From Streptomyces tanashiensis (GTDB taxonomy: Bacteria > Actinomycetota > Actinomycetes > Streptomycetales > Streptomycetaceae), in contig NZ_BMRZ01000023.1 of NCBI RefSeq assembly GCF_014648895.1, positions 1-64,000 of the forward strand: a stretch of 64,000 bases of DNA. The letters run 5' to 3'. A model generated the notes under the pieces. The model made no database searches. It had not been told where the DNA came from and saw only the letters and a list, made by a program, of their open reading frames with translations. Positions 7,245-14,964 of this stretch are shown piece by piece. Numbering within the stretch: the first letter of the stretch is position 1; every line of letters starts with the position of its first letter. The position numbers were made by a program, and so were the translations under genes.

Positions 7245-8585
7245 CTACAGGGGCGGCTGGGCGGGCGCGGGGCCGAGGGTGGTGGTGCCGGCCGTGCGGT
7301 GTCCGAGGCCCGTGCGGTACGCGTCGAGGGCGGCCTCCACCCGGCCCGTGCGGCGCAGCAGGTCGCCGAGGAGCCGGCACAGGTCGGCGAGGTCGCCCGC
7401 CGCGCCCGCCCGTTCCAGGAGGCTCAGGGCGCGGACGTAGTGCTCCTCGGCGGCCTCGGTGTCGGGGGCGTCCTCGGCGATGATGCCGAGCAGCCGGTGC
7501 GCGGCGGCGGCGTGGACGGCGCCGCGTTCCGGGGACAGGCCTCCGAGCACCCCGTGCAGCAGGTCGGCGGCCTCCTCGGACCTGCCGCGCCGGTGCAGCA
7601 CGTCGGCGAGTTCGACGGCGACCTGGCTGCTGTAGAGGGCGGCCCGGTGGGAGGCGAGCATGGCTCGGGCGGCGCGCAGTTCGTCCTCGGCCCGGGCGAG
7701 GTCGCCGTTCTGGGCGTACACATAGCCGCGCATCCAGCGGCAGTTGGCGAGCTCGGTGCGGATCTTCAGCTGGCGGTACATCTCGGCGGCCTTGCCGAGC
7801 GAGGCGTCGGCCTCGGCGATCCGGCCCTCGGCGAGCAGGGTGCGGGCGACCGAGCGGTGCATCCGGGCGATCAGTGCGGGGTCCTCGGCCTGCGGCGCGA
7901 GCGCGAGCGCGAGCTCGGCGGCCTGGGCTGCGCGGGCCTGGGCACCCATGTCCATGTAGGGGCCGATCACGGCGGTGTAGAGGAGGAGCAGCGCGTCGGG
8001 GTCGTGCAGACCAGCGAGGTTGAGCTCGTCGAGCGTGGACTCCAGGAGATAGACGGCGTAGCGGAGTTCGCCGGCCAGGTAGTGGGCGACGGCGCGGCCC
8101 CGCCGGGCCGGGACGCGGGCGGGCAGCGAGGCGTCGGCGAGGGTCCGTTCGGCGTGCTCGAAGTGCTCGCGGGCGGCGACGAGGTCGCCGGTGTCGAGCC
8201 GGCACTCGCCGAGTCCCAGCCGCGCGGTCGCCTCCTCCTCGACGAGGCCGTGGGCCAGGGCCTCCGTGAGCAGGCCGGTGTACTGGGCGGCGGCCTCCTC
8301 GGCCTCGCCGTCGGCGAGGGTGCGCTGCGCCTCGGTGAGCCGGAGCCGCAGGTCGGTGGCGAGGTGGGCGGGCCGTCCGGTGGCGAGCTCCTCGAAGGTG
8401 ACGCCGAGCCGGTCGGCGAGATGGCGCAGCGCCTCGTCGGAGGGGCGCACCCGTCCGGCCTCCACGGTCGAGACGTAGGCGGGCGTGTAGGAGGGCTCGG
8501 CCAGCCGGCGCTGGGTCAGCCCGCGGCGCAGCCGCAGCTCTTGCACTCTGCGCCCGATGGTCTCGGGGTCGTCCCGCTTCGCCAT
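7245..8585 (-). CDS. XRE-family helix-turn-helix regulator with TPR repeats
   Basis: 446 residues. The N-terminal XRE helix-turn-helix (about 4-60) contains TIGRRVQELRLRRGLTQRRL and the recognition segment AYVSTVEAGRVRPS. The remaining 370 residues are helical pairs with alanine- and leucine-rich TPR spacing, ending near DAYRTGLGHR. This is the common Streptomyces architecture of a regulator that senses a peptide or protein through its TPR superhelix; the ligand is not evident. The ATG at 8585 begins the family-like sequence MAKRDDPETIG. CATGAT lies 7 nt before it and there is only a weak Shine-Dalgarno, so the mRNA may be leaderless. The gene is divergent from a secreted M64 peptidase. The shared 134-bp gap contains four phased palindromic hexamers that may be its operator. 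Confidence 0.9.
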   Translation of the reverse strand: MAKRDDPETIGRRVQELRLRRGLTQRRLAEPSYTPAYVSTVEAGRVRPSDEALRHLADRLGVTFEELATGRPAHLATDLRLRLTEAQRTLADGEAEEAAAQYTGLLTEALAHGLVEEEATARLGLGECRLDTGDLVAAREHFEHAERTLADASLPARVPARRGRAVAHYLAGELRYAVYLLESTLDELNLAGLHDPDALLLLYTAVIGPYMDMGAQARAAQAAELALALAPQAEDPALIARMHRSVARTLLAEGRIAEADASLGKAAEMYRQLKIRTELANCRWMRGYVYAQNGDLARAEDELRAARAMLASHRAALYSSQVAVELADVLHRRGRSEEAADLLHGVLGGLSPERGAVHAAAAHRLLGIIAEDAPDTEAAEEHYVRALSLLERAGAAGDLADLCRLLGDLLRRTGRVEAALDAYRTGLGHRTAGTTTLGPAPAQPPL

Positions 8586-8669
8586 ACGCCCCATCATGCC
8601 AGCGCCCCTCTCGCCCATTTCGCCCCTCCTCGTACCGGGACCTTGTGCCTGCCCCGCCCAACCCCCTAG

Positions 8670-8709
8670 CTTAAGCGGCTACTTAAGCACAGTTAACTCA
8701 GCACTTGAG
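8670..8709. promoter_or_regulatory. Four helically phased palindromic hexamers, possible operator
   Basis: CTTAAG (8670-8675), CTTAAG (8682-8687), GTTAAC (8692-8697) and CTTGAG (8704-8709) recur every 10-12 bp in the only A+T-rich patch between the divergent XRE-TPR and M64 genes. The spacing puts them on one face of the helix. Confidence 0.4.
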
Positions 8710-8719
8710 AGAGGTCGTC

Positions 8720-10063
8720 GTGCCCGGAAACGGATCTCCCCGCACACGCTTGATCGCCTCCGTCGGCGCCGTCGTCACGGCCGCCGCCCTGCTCGCCGGC
8801 GCGCACACGGCCGGAGCGGCCCCGGTGCCCGCCGCCGGACCCGGCCCGGTGGCGACGCACGAGGTCGAGTACTTCGACGGTCCCGGGGCCGAGCCCCGGC
8901 ACAAGGTCGTCCCCGCGGAGGCCCCCGCCAGGATCGCCCGCCACCGCGCGCCGGCCGCCGCCGCGGCCCCGGCGGCCACCGCCGCGGGGGTCACGGCCGT
9001 CCAGGAGACCGGGCCGGTCTCCGGCCGGCTCGACCTGGTGGTCATGGGCGACGGCTACACCGCCGCCCAGCAGGCCGACTTCCGCGCGGACGCCCAGGCC
9101 ACGCTCGACTCCGTCTTCGCCATCGAGCCCTACGCCAGCTATCGCGGTCTGTTCAACATCTGGCTGGTGGACACCGCCTCCGCCGAGTCCGGCATCTCCG
9201 GCGACCCGACCGCCGGCGTCGTCCGGAACACCGCCCTCAGCTCGTACTTCTTCTGCGAGGACACGGAGCGGCTGCTCTGTCTCGACACCTCGAAGGTCAC
9301 CGCGTACGCCAACCAGGCGCCGGCCTCCGACATCGTCTTCGTCATCGCCAACTCGGCCAAGTACGGCGGCGCGGGCTACAGCTTCCCGACCCCGCCGGCC
9401 GGGGCCTCGTACCACGGCGTCGCGACCATGTCCTCGGACAACGCGCAGTCGTACCTCATCGGCGCCCATGAACTCGGCCACTCCATAGGCAACCTGGCCG
9501 ACGAGTACCAGTACGCCGGCTACGGGGCCTACCCGTACCCCTCGTCCGAGAGCGTCAACATCTCCGTCACCCCGGACCTCGGCGCGACCAAGTGGTACCG
9601 CTGGCTCGGCGAACAGGACCCGACCGGCTCGGTGATCGGCGCCTACGAGGGCGGCGACTACTACGAGACCGGCGTCTACCGCCCCACCAGCACCTCGCTC
9701 ATGCGGACCCTGGCCTCCACGGAGTTCAACCACGTCGGCCGCGAGGCGATGATCAAGGGCTTCTACGCGTACGCGGACGCCGTCACCTCGACGGTGCCGA
9801 CCGGCACGCGGGTCCGTGCGAACCAGAAGCTGAGCGTGCGGCTCGCCCCGGTGACGGGACTGTCCGGTCTGAAGCTGACCTGGTACGTCGACGGCAAGCC
9901 GGTCACCCGGGCCGCCGGCCGTCTCTCCGTGACCCCGGCCGAACTCGGCGCCACCCGCGCAGGCCGGCGCATCACCGCGACGGTGACCGACACGACGGCG
10001 GCGGTCCGCGACCCGGCGGTCCGGGCCGCTGCGACCAACTCCCTGAGCTGGCAGGTGCGCTGA
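8720..10063 (+). CDS. Secreted M64-family metallopeptidase
   Basis: 447 residues. The start is GTG 8720, not the TTG 15 nt upstream, because GAGAGAGG lies 5-6 nt before it. A signal peptide is clear: basic PRTRL, hydrophobic VGAVVTAAALLAGA, then AGA-AP. A proline/alanine-rich propeptide-like stretch follows to about residue 95. The catalytic core carries HELGH (250-254) and, seven residues on, DE (261-262): the extended zinc-binding pattern of family M64 (IgA-specific metallopeptidase family). An Ig-like C-terminal domain (from about 360, KLTWYVDGKPV) follows. It is probably an extracellular endopeptidase; the substrate is unknown. The divergent XRE-TPR gene may regulate it. A 12-bp terminator hairpin follows the stop. 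Confidence 0.92.
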   Translation: MPGNGSPRTRLIASVGAVVTAAALLAGAHTAGAAPVPAAGPGPVATHEVEYFDGPGAEPRHKVVPAEAPARIARHRAPAAAAAPAATAAGVTAVQETGPVSGRLDLVVMGDGYTAAQQADFRADAQATLDSVFAIEPYASYRGLFNIWLVDTASAESGISGDPTAGVVRNTALSSYFFCEDTERLLCLDTSKVTAYANQAPASDIVFVIANSAKYGGAGYSFPTPPAGASYHGVATMSSDNAQSYLIGAHELGHSIGNLADEYQYAGYGAYPYPSSESVNISVTPDLGATKWYRWLGEQDPTGSVIGAYEGGDYYETGVYRPTSTSLMRTLASTEFNHVGREAMIKGFYAYADAVTSTVPTGTRVRANQKLSVRLAPVTGLSGLKLTWYVDGKPVTRAAGRLSVTPAELGATRAGRRITATVTDTTAAVRDPAVRAAATNSLSWQVR

Positions 10064-10081
10064 CCGCCGCACGAGCCTCAG

Positions 10082-10109
10082 GGGCGACCGGGCTCCGGCC
10101 CGGTCGCCC
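10082..10109 (+). terminator. Terminator of the M64 peptidase gene
   Basis: Perfect 12-bp stem GGGCGACCGGGC / GCCCGGTCGCCC with loop TCCG, 18 nt after the stop codon. Confidence 0.85.
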
Positions 10110-10154
10110 TCATGGGTGCGGGGCCTGGGGCAACTCCCGTACATGCGAGGGTGG

Positions 10155-10183
10155 TTGACGAAAGGTCTGGACCAACCTACGGT
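10155..10183 (+). promoter_or_regulatory. Chitinase promoter with embedded DasR-like operator
   Basis: TTGACG (10155-10160) and TACGGT (10178-10183) are separated by exactly 17 bp. The spacer holds AGGTCTGGACCA (10163-10174), which matches the core TGGTCTAGACCA of DasR-responsive elements at 10 of 12 positions. Bound repressor would block RNA polymerase directly. DasR control by glucosamine-6-phosphate is established for Streptomyces chitinase genes; here it is inferred from the motif. Confidence 0.7.
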
Positions 10184-10238
10184 CTGCTGGAGCGCGCGCC
10201 ATGCCCAGGACCATCCCCCCACGTCCCCAGGAGCACGC

Positions 10239-11318
10239 ATGCCAGGCCCTCGGATCACCCGTGTCCTCGGAGCGGGGCTCGTCACCCTGCTCACCGCCGC
10301 CGTCCTCGCCGGCCCCGCCGCCGCGGCGAAGCCCGTGACCTCCCCGTCGTCCGCCGCCGCGGACACCTGCGCCCTCAAGCCGAAGCCCGCCGGGAAGGTC
10401 CTCCAGGGGTACTGGGAGAACTGGGACGGCTCCGCCAACGGCGTCCATCCGCCGTTCGGCTGGGCACCCATCGACGACCCGCGGTTCGCGGCCCACGGCT
10501 ACAACGTCATCAACGCCGCCTTCCCCGTGATCCGCTCGGACGGGACGGTGCTCTGGGAGGACGGCATGGACAGCACCGTCCGCGTCGCCACCCCGGCGGA
10601 GATGTGCCGCGCCAAGGCGGCCGGGGCGACGATCCTGATGTCGATCGGGGGCGCCGCCGCCGGGATCGACCTGAGTTCCCGCGCCGTCGCCGACCGCTTC
10701 GTCGAGACCGTCGTGCCGATCCTGAAGGCGTACAACTTCGACGGGATCGACATCGACATCGAGACCGGCCTGGTCGGCAGCGGCAGCATCGGCACCCTCT
10801 CCACCTCGCAGGCCAACCTCGTGCACATCATCGACGGCGTCCTGGCCCGCATGCCCGCCGGCTTCGGACTGACGATGGCGCCCGAGACGGCGTACGTCAC
10901 CGGCGGCAGCGTGGCCTACGGATCGATCTGGGGCGCGTACCTGCCGATCGTGAAGAAGTACGCGGACAACGGGCGCCTGTGGTGGCTGAACATGCAGTAC
11001 TACAACGGCAGCATGTACGGATGCTCCGGCGACTCCTACTCCGCCGGCACCGTCGCCGGGTTCGTCGCCCAGACCGACTGCCTGAACCGCGGGCTCGTCG
11101 TGCAGGGCACCACCATCAAGGTCCCGTACGACAAGCAGGTCCCCGGCCTCCCGGCCCAGCCCGGCGCCGGTGGCGGGTACATGGCGCCGTCGGCGGTGGC
11201 CCAGGCCTGGAACCGCTACGGGGGCTCCCTCAAGGGCCTGATGACCTGGTCGGCGAACTGGGACGGCTCGAAGGGCTGGACCTTCGGCGACAACGTGAAG
11301 GCCCTCCAGGGACGCTGA
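10239..11318 (+). CDS. Secreted GH18 chitinase
   Basis: 359 residues. ATG 10239 follows CCAGGAG at a good distance and opens a signal peptide (PRITRV, hydrophobic core, AGPAAAA about residue 30). The mature protein is a GH18 barrel: SIGG-type strand (LMSIGGAA), the catalytic DGIDIDIE (168-175, acid Glu175), QYYN and a C-terminal MTWSANWD. There is no separate chitin-binding or fibronectin domain, so this is a single-domain enzyme that hydrolyses chitin to oligomers with retention through substrate-assisted catalysis. The protein has Cys pairs likely to form disulfides. Transcription is probably repressed by DasR through the operator between its -35 and -10. Confidence 0.94.
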   Translation: MPGPRITRVLGAGLVTLLTAAVLAGPAAAAKPVTSPSSAAADTCALKPKPAGKVLQGYWENWDGSANGVHPPFGWAPIDDPRFAAHGYNVINAAFPVIRSDGTVLWEDGMDSTVRVATPAEMCRAKAAGATILMSIGGAAAGIDLSSRAVADRFVETVVPILKAYNFDGIDIDIETGLVGSGSIGTLSTSQANLVHIIDGVLARMPAGFGLTMAPETAYVTGGSVAYGSIWGAYLPIVKKYADNGRLWWLNMQYYNGSMYGCSGDSYSAGTVAGFVAQTDCLNRGLVVQGTTIKVPYDKQVPGLPAQPGAGGGYMAPSAVAQAWNRYGGSLKGLMTWSANWDGSKGWTFGDNVKALQGR

Positions 11319-11340
11319 CCCGCGCCGACCCCTCGCGTGT

Positions 11341-11352
11341 TACCCACTGGTA
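11341..11352. promoter_or_regulatory. Palindrome before the amidase gene
   Basis: TACC-CACT-GGTA, a perfect 4+4 bp inverted repeat with a 4-bp centre, 49 bp before the amidase start. It resembles half-sites used by TetR/GntR-type repressors; no cognate regulator is adjacent. Confidence 0.25.
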
Positions 11353-11400
11353 GGCAATGATGGCGGGTGACCATCCACACGGCCGGGGGCTGAGGCAGCG

Positions 11401-12810
11401 GTGACGACTTTCGACGAGAAGACCAGGGTGCACGCCTTCCGGGACGACGCCCTGGGAGAGCACGACGCCGTCGGACTCGCCGACGCCATCCGGCGCGGCG
11501 AGGTCGGCGCCCACGAAGCCGCCCGGGACGCGGCGGAGCGGGTGCGGGCCGTCGAGGAACGGCTCCACGCCGTCCAGGCGCACGCCGAGACGCCGGCGCA
11601 CGGCACCGGCGGCACCTTCGCGGGCGTCCCGACCTTCGTCAAGGACAACACCGACTACCGGGGGCTGCCCACCGGCCACGGCAGCGCGGCCTTCACCCCG
11701 AGGGCCGCGCGCCGGCACGCGCCCTTCGCCGGCCAGTTCCTGAGCACCGGCGTCACGGTGCTCGGCAAGACCCGGCTGCCCGAGTTCGGCTTCAGCCCGA
11801 CCACGGAGTACGAGACCGCCGAGCCCGTCCGCAACCCGTGGAACCCCGACCACTCCGCGGGCGGCTCCTCGGGCGGCAGCGCGGCGCTCGTCGCCGCCGG
11901 AGCCGTACCGATCGCCCACGCCAACGACGGCGGCGGTTCCATACGGATACCCGCCGCCTGCTGCGGACTCGTCGGCCTCAAGCCGACCCGCGGCCGGGTC
12001 GTGCCGAACGACCAGAGCCACCGGCTGCCCCTGGACCTCGTGGCCGACGGGATCGTGAGCCGCTCCGTACGGGACACCGCCGCGTTCCTCGCCGGCGCCG
12101 AGACGTACTGGCGCAACCCGAAGCTGCCGCCCGTGGGCCTGGTCGAAGGCCCCTCGGGCCGGCGGCTGCGCATCGGATTCCTGCTGGACTCCCCGAGCGG
12201 CGTCGCCTCCGACGCCGCCACCCGGGAAGCCGTCACGGAGACGGTGGCGACACTCGAACGGCTCGGCCACACCGTCGAGCCCGTCGAGATCGCCATCGAC
12301 CCGCGCTTCACCGAGGACTTCCTCACCTACTGGGGAATGCTGTCGTTCCTCCTCGGCGCCACCGGCCGGACCCTCGGCACCGACTTCGACCGGCACCGCA
12401 TGGACGCCCTCAGCCGCGGGCTGCGCGCCACGTACCTGGAGAGGTGGCGGAGCACTCCGGGCGTGCTGCGGAGGCTGAAGCGCACCAAGGTGGCCTACGC
12501 GGCGGCGTTCCGCGGCCTCGACCTCCTCCTCACCCCCGTCCTCGCCCACCCCGCCCCGCCGATCGGGCACCTCGCGCCGACCGTCCCCTACCCGACGCTG
12601 ATCGAGCGGATGCTGGCGTACGTCGCGTTCACCCCGATCGACAACGTCGTCGGCACCCCGTCGATCTCGCTGCCCAGCACCCGGTCGACGGACGACGGGC
12701 GGCCCATCGGCGTCATGTTCTCCGGCCGCCCCGGCAGCGAACGGACCCTCCTCGACGTGGCGTTCACCCTGGAGGCGGACAGCCCGTTCCGGCGGATCCA
12801 GGACGCGTGA
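11401..12810 (+). CDS. Amidase (amidase signature family)
   Basis: 469 residues, usual length for the family. The Ser-cisSer-Lys triad is visible: Lys81 in FVKDN, the GGSSGGS loop (154-160), and nucleophile Ser180 in GGGSIRIPA. The glycine-rich signature runs from about 150 to 195 and ends CGLVGLKPTRGR. It hydrolyses an amide bond. Aryl-acylamidase, aliphatic amidase and 6-aminohexanoate-cyclic-dimer hydrolase relatives cannot be told apart by eye. No GatB/GatC partner is nearby, so it is not the tRNA amidotransferase subunit. The GTG start at 11401 has a GAGG 6 nt upstream. It lies alone between the chitinase and a PhnB-like gene, without a signal peptide, so it is cytoplasmic. Confidence 0.9.
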   Translation: MTTFDEKTRVHAFRDDALGEHDAVGLADAIRRGEVGAHEAARDAAERVRAVEERLHAVQAHAETPAHGTGGTFAGVPTFVKDNTDYRGLPTGHGSAAFTPRAARRHAPFAGQFLSTGVTVLGKTRLPEFGFSPTTEYETAEPVRNPWNPDHSAGGSSGGSAALVAAGAVPIAHANDGGGSIRIPAACCGLVGLKPTRGRVVPNDQSHRLPLDLVADGIVSRSVRDTAAFLAGAETYWRNPKLPPVGLVEGPSGRRLRIGFLLDSPSGVASDAATREAVTETVATLERLGHTVEPVEIAIDPRFTEDFLTYWGMLSFLLGATGRTLGTDFDRHRMDALSRGLRATYLERWRSTPGVLRRLKRTKVAYAAAFRGLDLLLTPVLAHPAPPIGHLAPTVPYPTLIERMLAYVAFTPIDNVVGTPSISLPSTRSTDDGRPIGVMFSGRPGSERTLLDVAFTLEADSPFRRIQDA

Positions 12811-12993
12811 CCTGCCCCCGGCCCGACCGCGGACCCGGGTGCGTGTCCGAGGCGGGCCGGCGCCAGGGAAGCCGGCCGCTTGGGGCAACAGGTCGAATTC
12901 CGGGACACCGGCCGAGGCGTCGCCGCGCCCGGCGGCAGTGCTTCCTCTAGCCTCGGCCGGAACCCACCCACCCGGCGGAAAAAGGGGAACCCC

Positions 12994-13416
12994 GTGCCCT
13001 CTCGGCTCAATCCGTACATCAGCTTCGACGGCGACGCCCGGCCGGCCCTGGAGTTCTACAAGGAGGTCTTCGGCGGCACCCTGACGCTCAACACCTACGG
13101 CGCCTTCGGCGAGGACAAGGCCGGGGACGCAGCCGAGAAGATCATGCACGGCATGCTCGAGACCGACAGCGACTTCACCCTCATGGCCGCGGACGTCCCC
13201 CCGGGCATGCCGCACAACCCCGGCAACAACATCTCCGTGAGCGTGAGCGGCGAGGACGCCGGCGAACTCCGCCGCTACTGGGAGAAGCTCTCCGGCAGCG
13301 GCACGGTCTCCGTCCCGCTGGACAAGCAGATGTGGGGCGACGTCTTCGGCATGTGCACGGACCGCTTCGGCATCACCTGGATGGTCAACATCAACACCGC
13401 GGAGCCGGCCGCCTAG
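12994..13416 (+). CDS. PhnB-like VOC-superfamily protein
   Basis: 140 residues. GTG 12994 is preferred over upstream frames because AAAGGGGA lies 5-7 nt before it and the family sequence starts right there (PYISFDGDARPALEFYKEVF). The fold is the glyoxalase/bleomycin-resistance/dioxygenase (VOC) type in its PhnB-like (3-demethylubiquinone methyltransferase-like) branch. The end DRFGITWMVN is typical. A reaction cannot be assigned; many members bind no metal. Its TAG stop overlaps the TAG stop of the convergent SRPBCC gene inside one palindromic CTAG (13413-13416). Confidence 0.88.
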   Translation: MPSRLNPYISFDGDARPALEFYKEVFGGTLTLNTYGAFGEDKAGDAAEKIMHGMLETDSDFTLMAADVPPGMPHNPGNNISVSVSGEDAGELRRYWEKLSGSGTVSVPLDKQMWGDVFGMCTDRFGITWMVNINTAEPAA

Positions 13417-13886
13417 CCGGCGACCCGTTCGGCGAGGCGCGCCATGGCCCGTTCCAGTTCACGGCGCGTCCCGAACGGGACCAGCGCGGCCCGCCCCGGG
13501 ACACGGACGCCACCCGTGAGCGCCACCCGGGTCCGGCCGCCCTCGTCCACCGCCGCCATCCCGATGACCAGGAACCGGCTCTGCAGCCAGCACCAGCCCG
13601 GCCGCAGCACGCCGTGGAACCGCGCCCGCAGACCGTGACGGCTGCGGGCGAGCGCCTCCACCCGGTCGCCGTCCCGGCGCAGCACCCGCACCGACCGCAT
13701 GTCGGGCTGGAACTCCCCGAAGCCGCCCTCCAGATCGCCCATGACACCCCACACCGCGTCGAGCGGTGCGGGCAGCACCCGCTCCACGATCCGGGCGCCG
13801 CGCACCCCCGCGGCCATGACCCGCAGCCGCCGCACGTCGTCGATCACCGGACCGTCCCCCTCACGGGTCGTCTTCTCCTCGCTCAC
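13413..13886 (-). CDS. SRPBCC (START-like) domain protein in an ECF operon
   Basis: 157 residues starting at GTG 13886, whose bases overlap the stop of the sigma gene (GTGA). The core from about residue 30 reads RIVERVLPAPLDAVWGVMGDLEGGFGEFQPD, typical of polyketide-cyclase/START-like ligand-binding proteins in the SRPBCC superfamily. It continues through alternating strands to a C-terminal helix (ELERAMARLAERV). A hydrophobic cavity suggests small-molecule binding. As last gene of a DUF3995-sigma-SRPBCC operon it could be a ligand sensor for the sigma factor or part of its response; there is no direct evidence for either. Confidence 0.8.
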   Translation of the reverse strand: MSEEKTTREGDGPVIDDVRRLRVMAAGVRGARIVERVLPAPLDAVWGVMGDLEGGFGEFQPDMRSVRVLRRDGDRVEALARSRHGLRARFHGVLRPGWCWLQSRFLVIGMAAVDEGGRTRVALTGGVRVPGRAALVPFGTRRELERAMARLAERVAG

Positions 13887-14404
13887 GCGGACCACGCCTT
13901 TCGGAAGCTCTGCCGGGCCCGGTGCAACCGGGACTTCGCCGTGCCCGCCGGCACCCCGAGGAGCGCCGCCGCGGCCTCCTCGTCCATCCCCTCCACGTCC
14001 CGCAGCACGAGCACCGCCCGGTGCGCGGGCGTCAGCCGCGCCAGGACGTCGTCGATGTCGGCGGCCAGCTGCGGATCCCCCCGCTCCGGCACCTCGGGGA
14101 GCTCCGCCGGCCGCGCCCGCGCCGCCCGTTTGGCGACCCGCACCGCCTCCCGTACGGAGATCGCCCGCACCCACCCGTACAGTGCCTCGGGCTCCCGCAG
14201 CGACCGCAGTGAGGTGAAGACGGCGACCAGGGCCTCCTGCGTGGCATCCGGTCCGTCGTCGAGGGCGATCGGCCGGCAGATCCGGGCGATGTACGGGGTG
14301 AGGTGGTCGAGCAGGTCGTGGAGCGCCAGGGTGTCGCCGCTCCGGGCGGCCCGGACCAGTGCCACACCCCGGTCGACGGGACCGGCGGCCTCAGCGGGCG
14401 GCAC
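13883..14404 (-). CDS. ECF-subfamily sigma factor
   Basis: 173 residues. Region 2 is seen at about 20-85 (DLLDHLTPYIARICR, then LDDGPDATQEALVAVF and YGWVRAISVREAV). Region 4 is at 115-170 (LTPAHRAVLVLRDVEGMDEEAAAALLGV, then TAKSRLHRARQSFR). The GTG start lies within the end of the upstream DUF3995 gene (14-bp overlap) and the stop overlaps the downstream SRPBCC start, so all three genes are translationally linked. No zinc-type anti-sigma gene is present; the polytopic DUF3995 protein is the only membrane candidate for signal input. Confidence 0.92.
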   Translation of the reverse strand: MPPAEAAGPVDRGVALVRAARSGDTLALHDLLDHLTPYIARICRPIALDDGPDATQEALVAVFTSLRSLREPEALYGWVRAISVREAVRVAKRAARARPAELPEVPERGDPQLAADIDDVLARLTPAHRAVLVLRDVEGMDEEAAAALLGVPAGTAKSRLHRARQSFRKAWSA

Positions 14405-14831
14405 GCAGGGCCGTCCAGCCGAAGACCAGGCACAACGGCGTGTAGAGCAGGGCGTTCAGCCAGGGGAAGGCCGCCCCGGAGCCGTCCCGGCCCAGCACGA
14501 TCCACACCAGTCCGGCCGCCCCGCGCAGCAGCATCCCACCGGCCACGGCGTACGTGACGAGGCGCGGGATCCGACGGCCCCGGACGCCGCGCGCGTGGGC
14601 CGCCACGGCGACCGCGGCACACCCTTCGAGCACCGCGAGCGGCAGCACCACCGCCGGCCCGAAGGACACGACAGCACCGAGGACGGCGAGCGAGAGGCTC
14701 CGCTCGTCGGCGGCGGGCCAGGTCAGTCCGGTCGCCCAGTAGACGTGCGCCAGCGCGAGGACGGCGAGCAGCCCGGCGACGGCGCGCCCGCCGCCGGCCG
14801 CACGAGGCCGCGCGATGTCGATGACCGCCAT
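14391..14831 (-). CDS. DUF3995-type polytopic membrane protein
   Basis: 146 residues with four hydrophobic segments (about 15-35, 45-70, 92-112, 122-142). The first helix carries the LALAHVYWATG signature of DUF3995. The function of the family is unknown to me. The ATG at 14831 has GGAGGGG 5-6 nt upstream. It is the first gene of a three-gene operon with an ECF sigma factor, so a membrane sensor or anti-sigma role is plausible from position alone. Confidence 0.82.
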   Translation of the reverse strand: MAVIDIARPRAAGGGRAVAGLLAVLALAHVYWATGLTWPAADERSLSLAVLGAVVSFGPAVVLPLAVLEGCAAVAVAAHARGVRGRRIPRLVTYAVAGGMLLRGAAGLVWIVLGRDGSGAAFPWLNALLYTPLCLVFGWTALRAAR

Positions 14832-14902
14832 GAGGTCCCCTCCGTATCGGGATCGAGGTCGAGGTCGGGTCCGACGCCCAGGGGCGCCGACACCTGAAGG
14901 AG

Positions 14903-14925
14903 GACCCGGACCGGGTGGACGTTCC
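14903..14925 (-). promoter_or_regulatory. Candidate ECF-type promoter of the DUF3995-sigma operon
   Basis: Minus strand GGAAC (14925-14921), 15 bp, GTC (14905-14903): the classic ECF GGAAC/GTC pattern about 75 bp before the first gene, consistent with autoregulation. Confidence 0.35.
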
Positions 14926-14964
14926 CTGTGATCCGGCTCACGCGCGCGTACGGGCGGACGGCGG

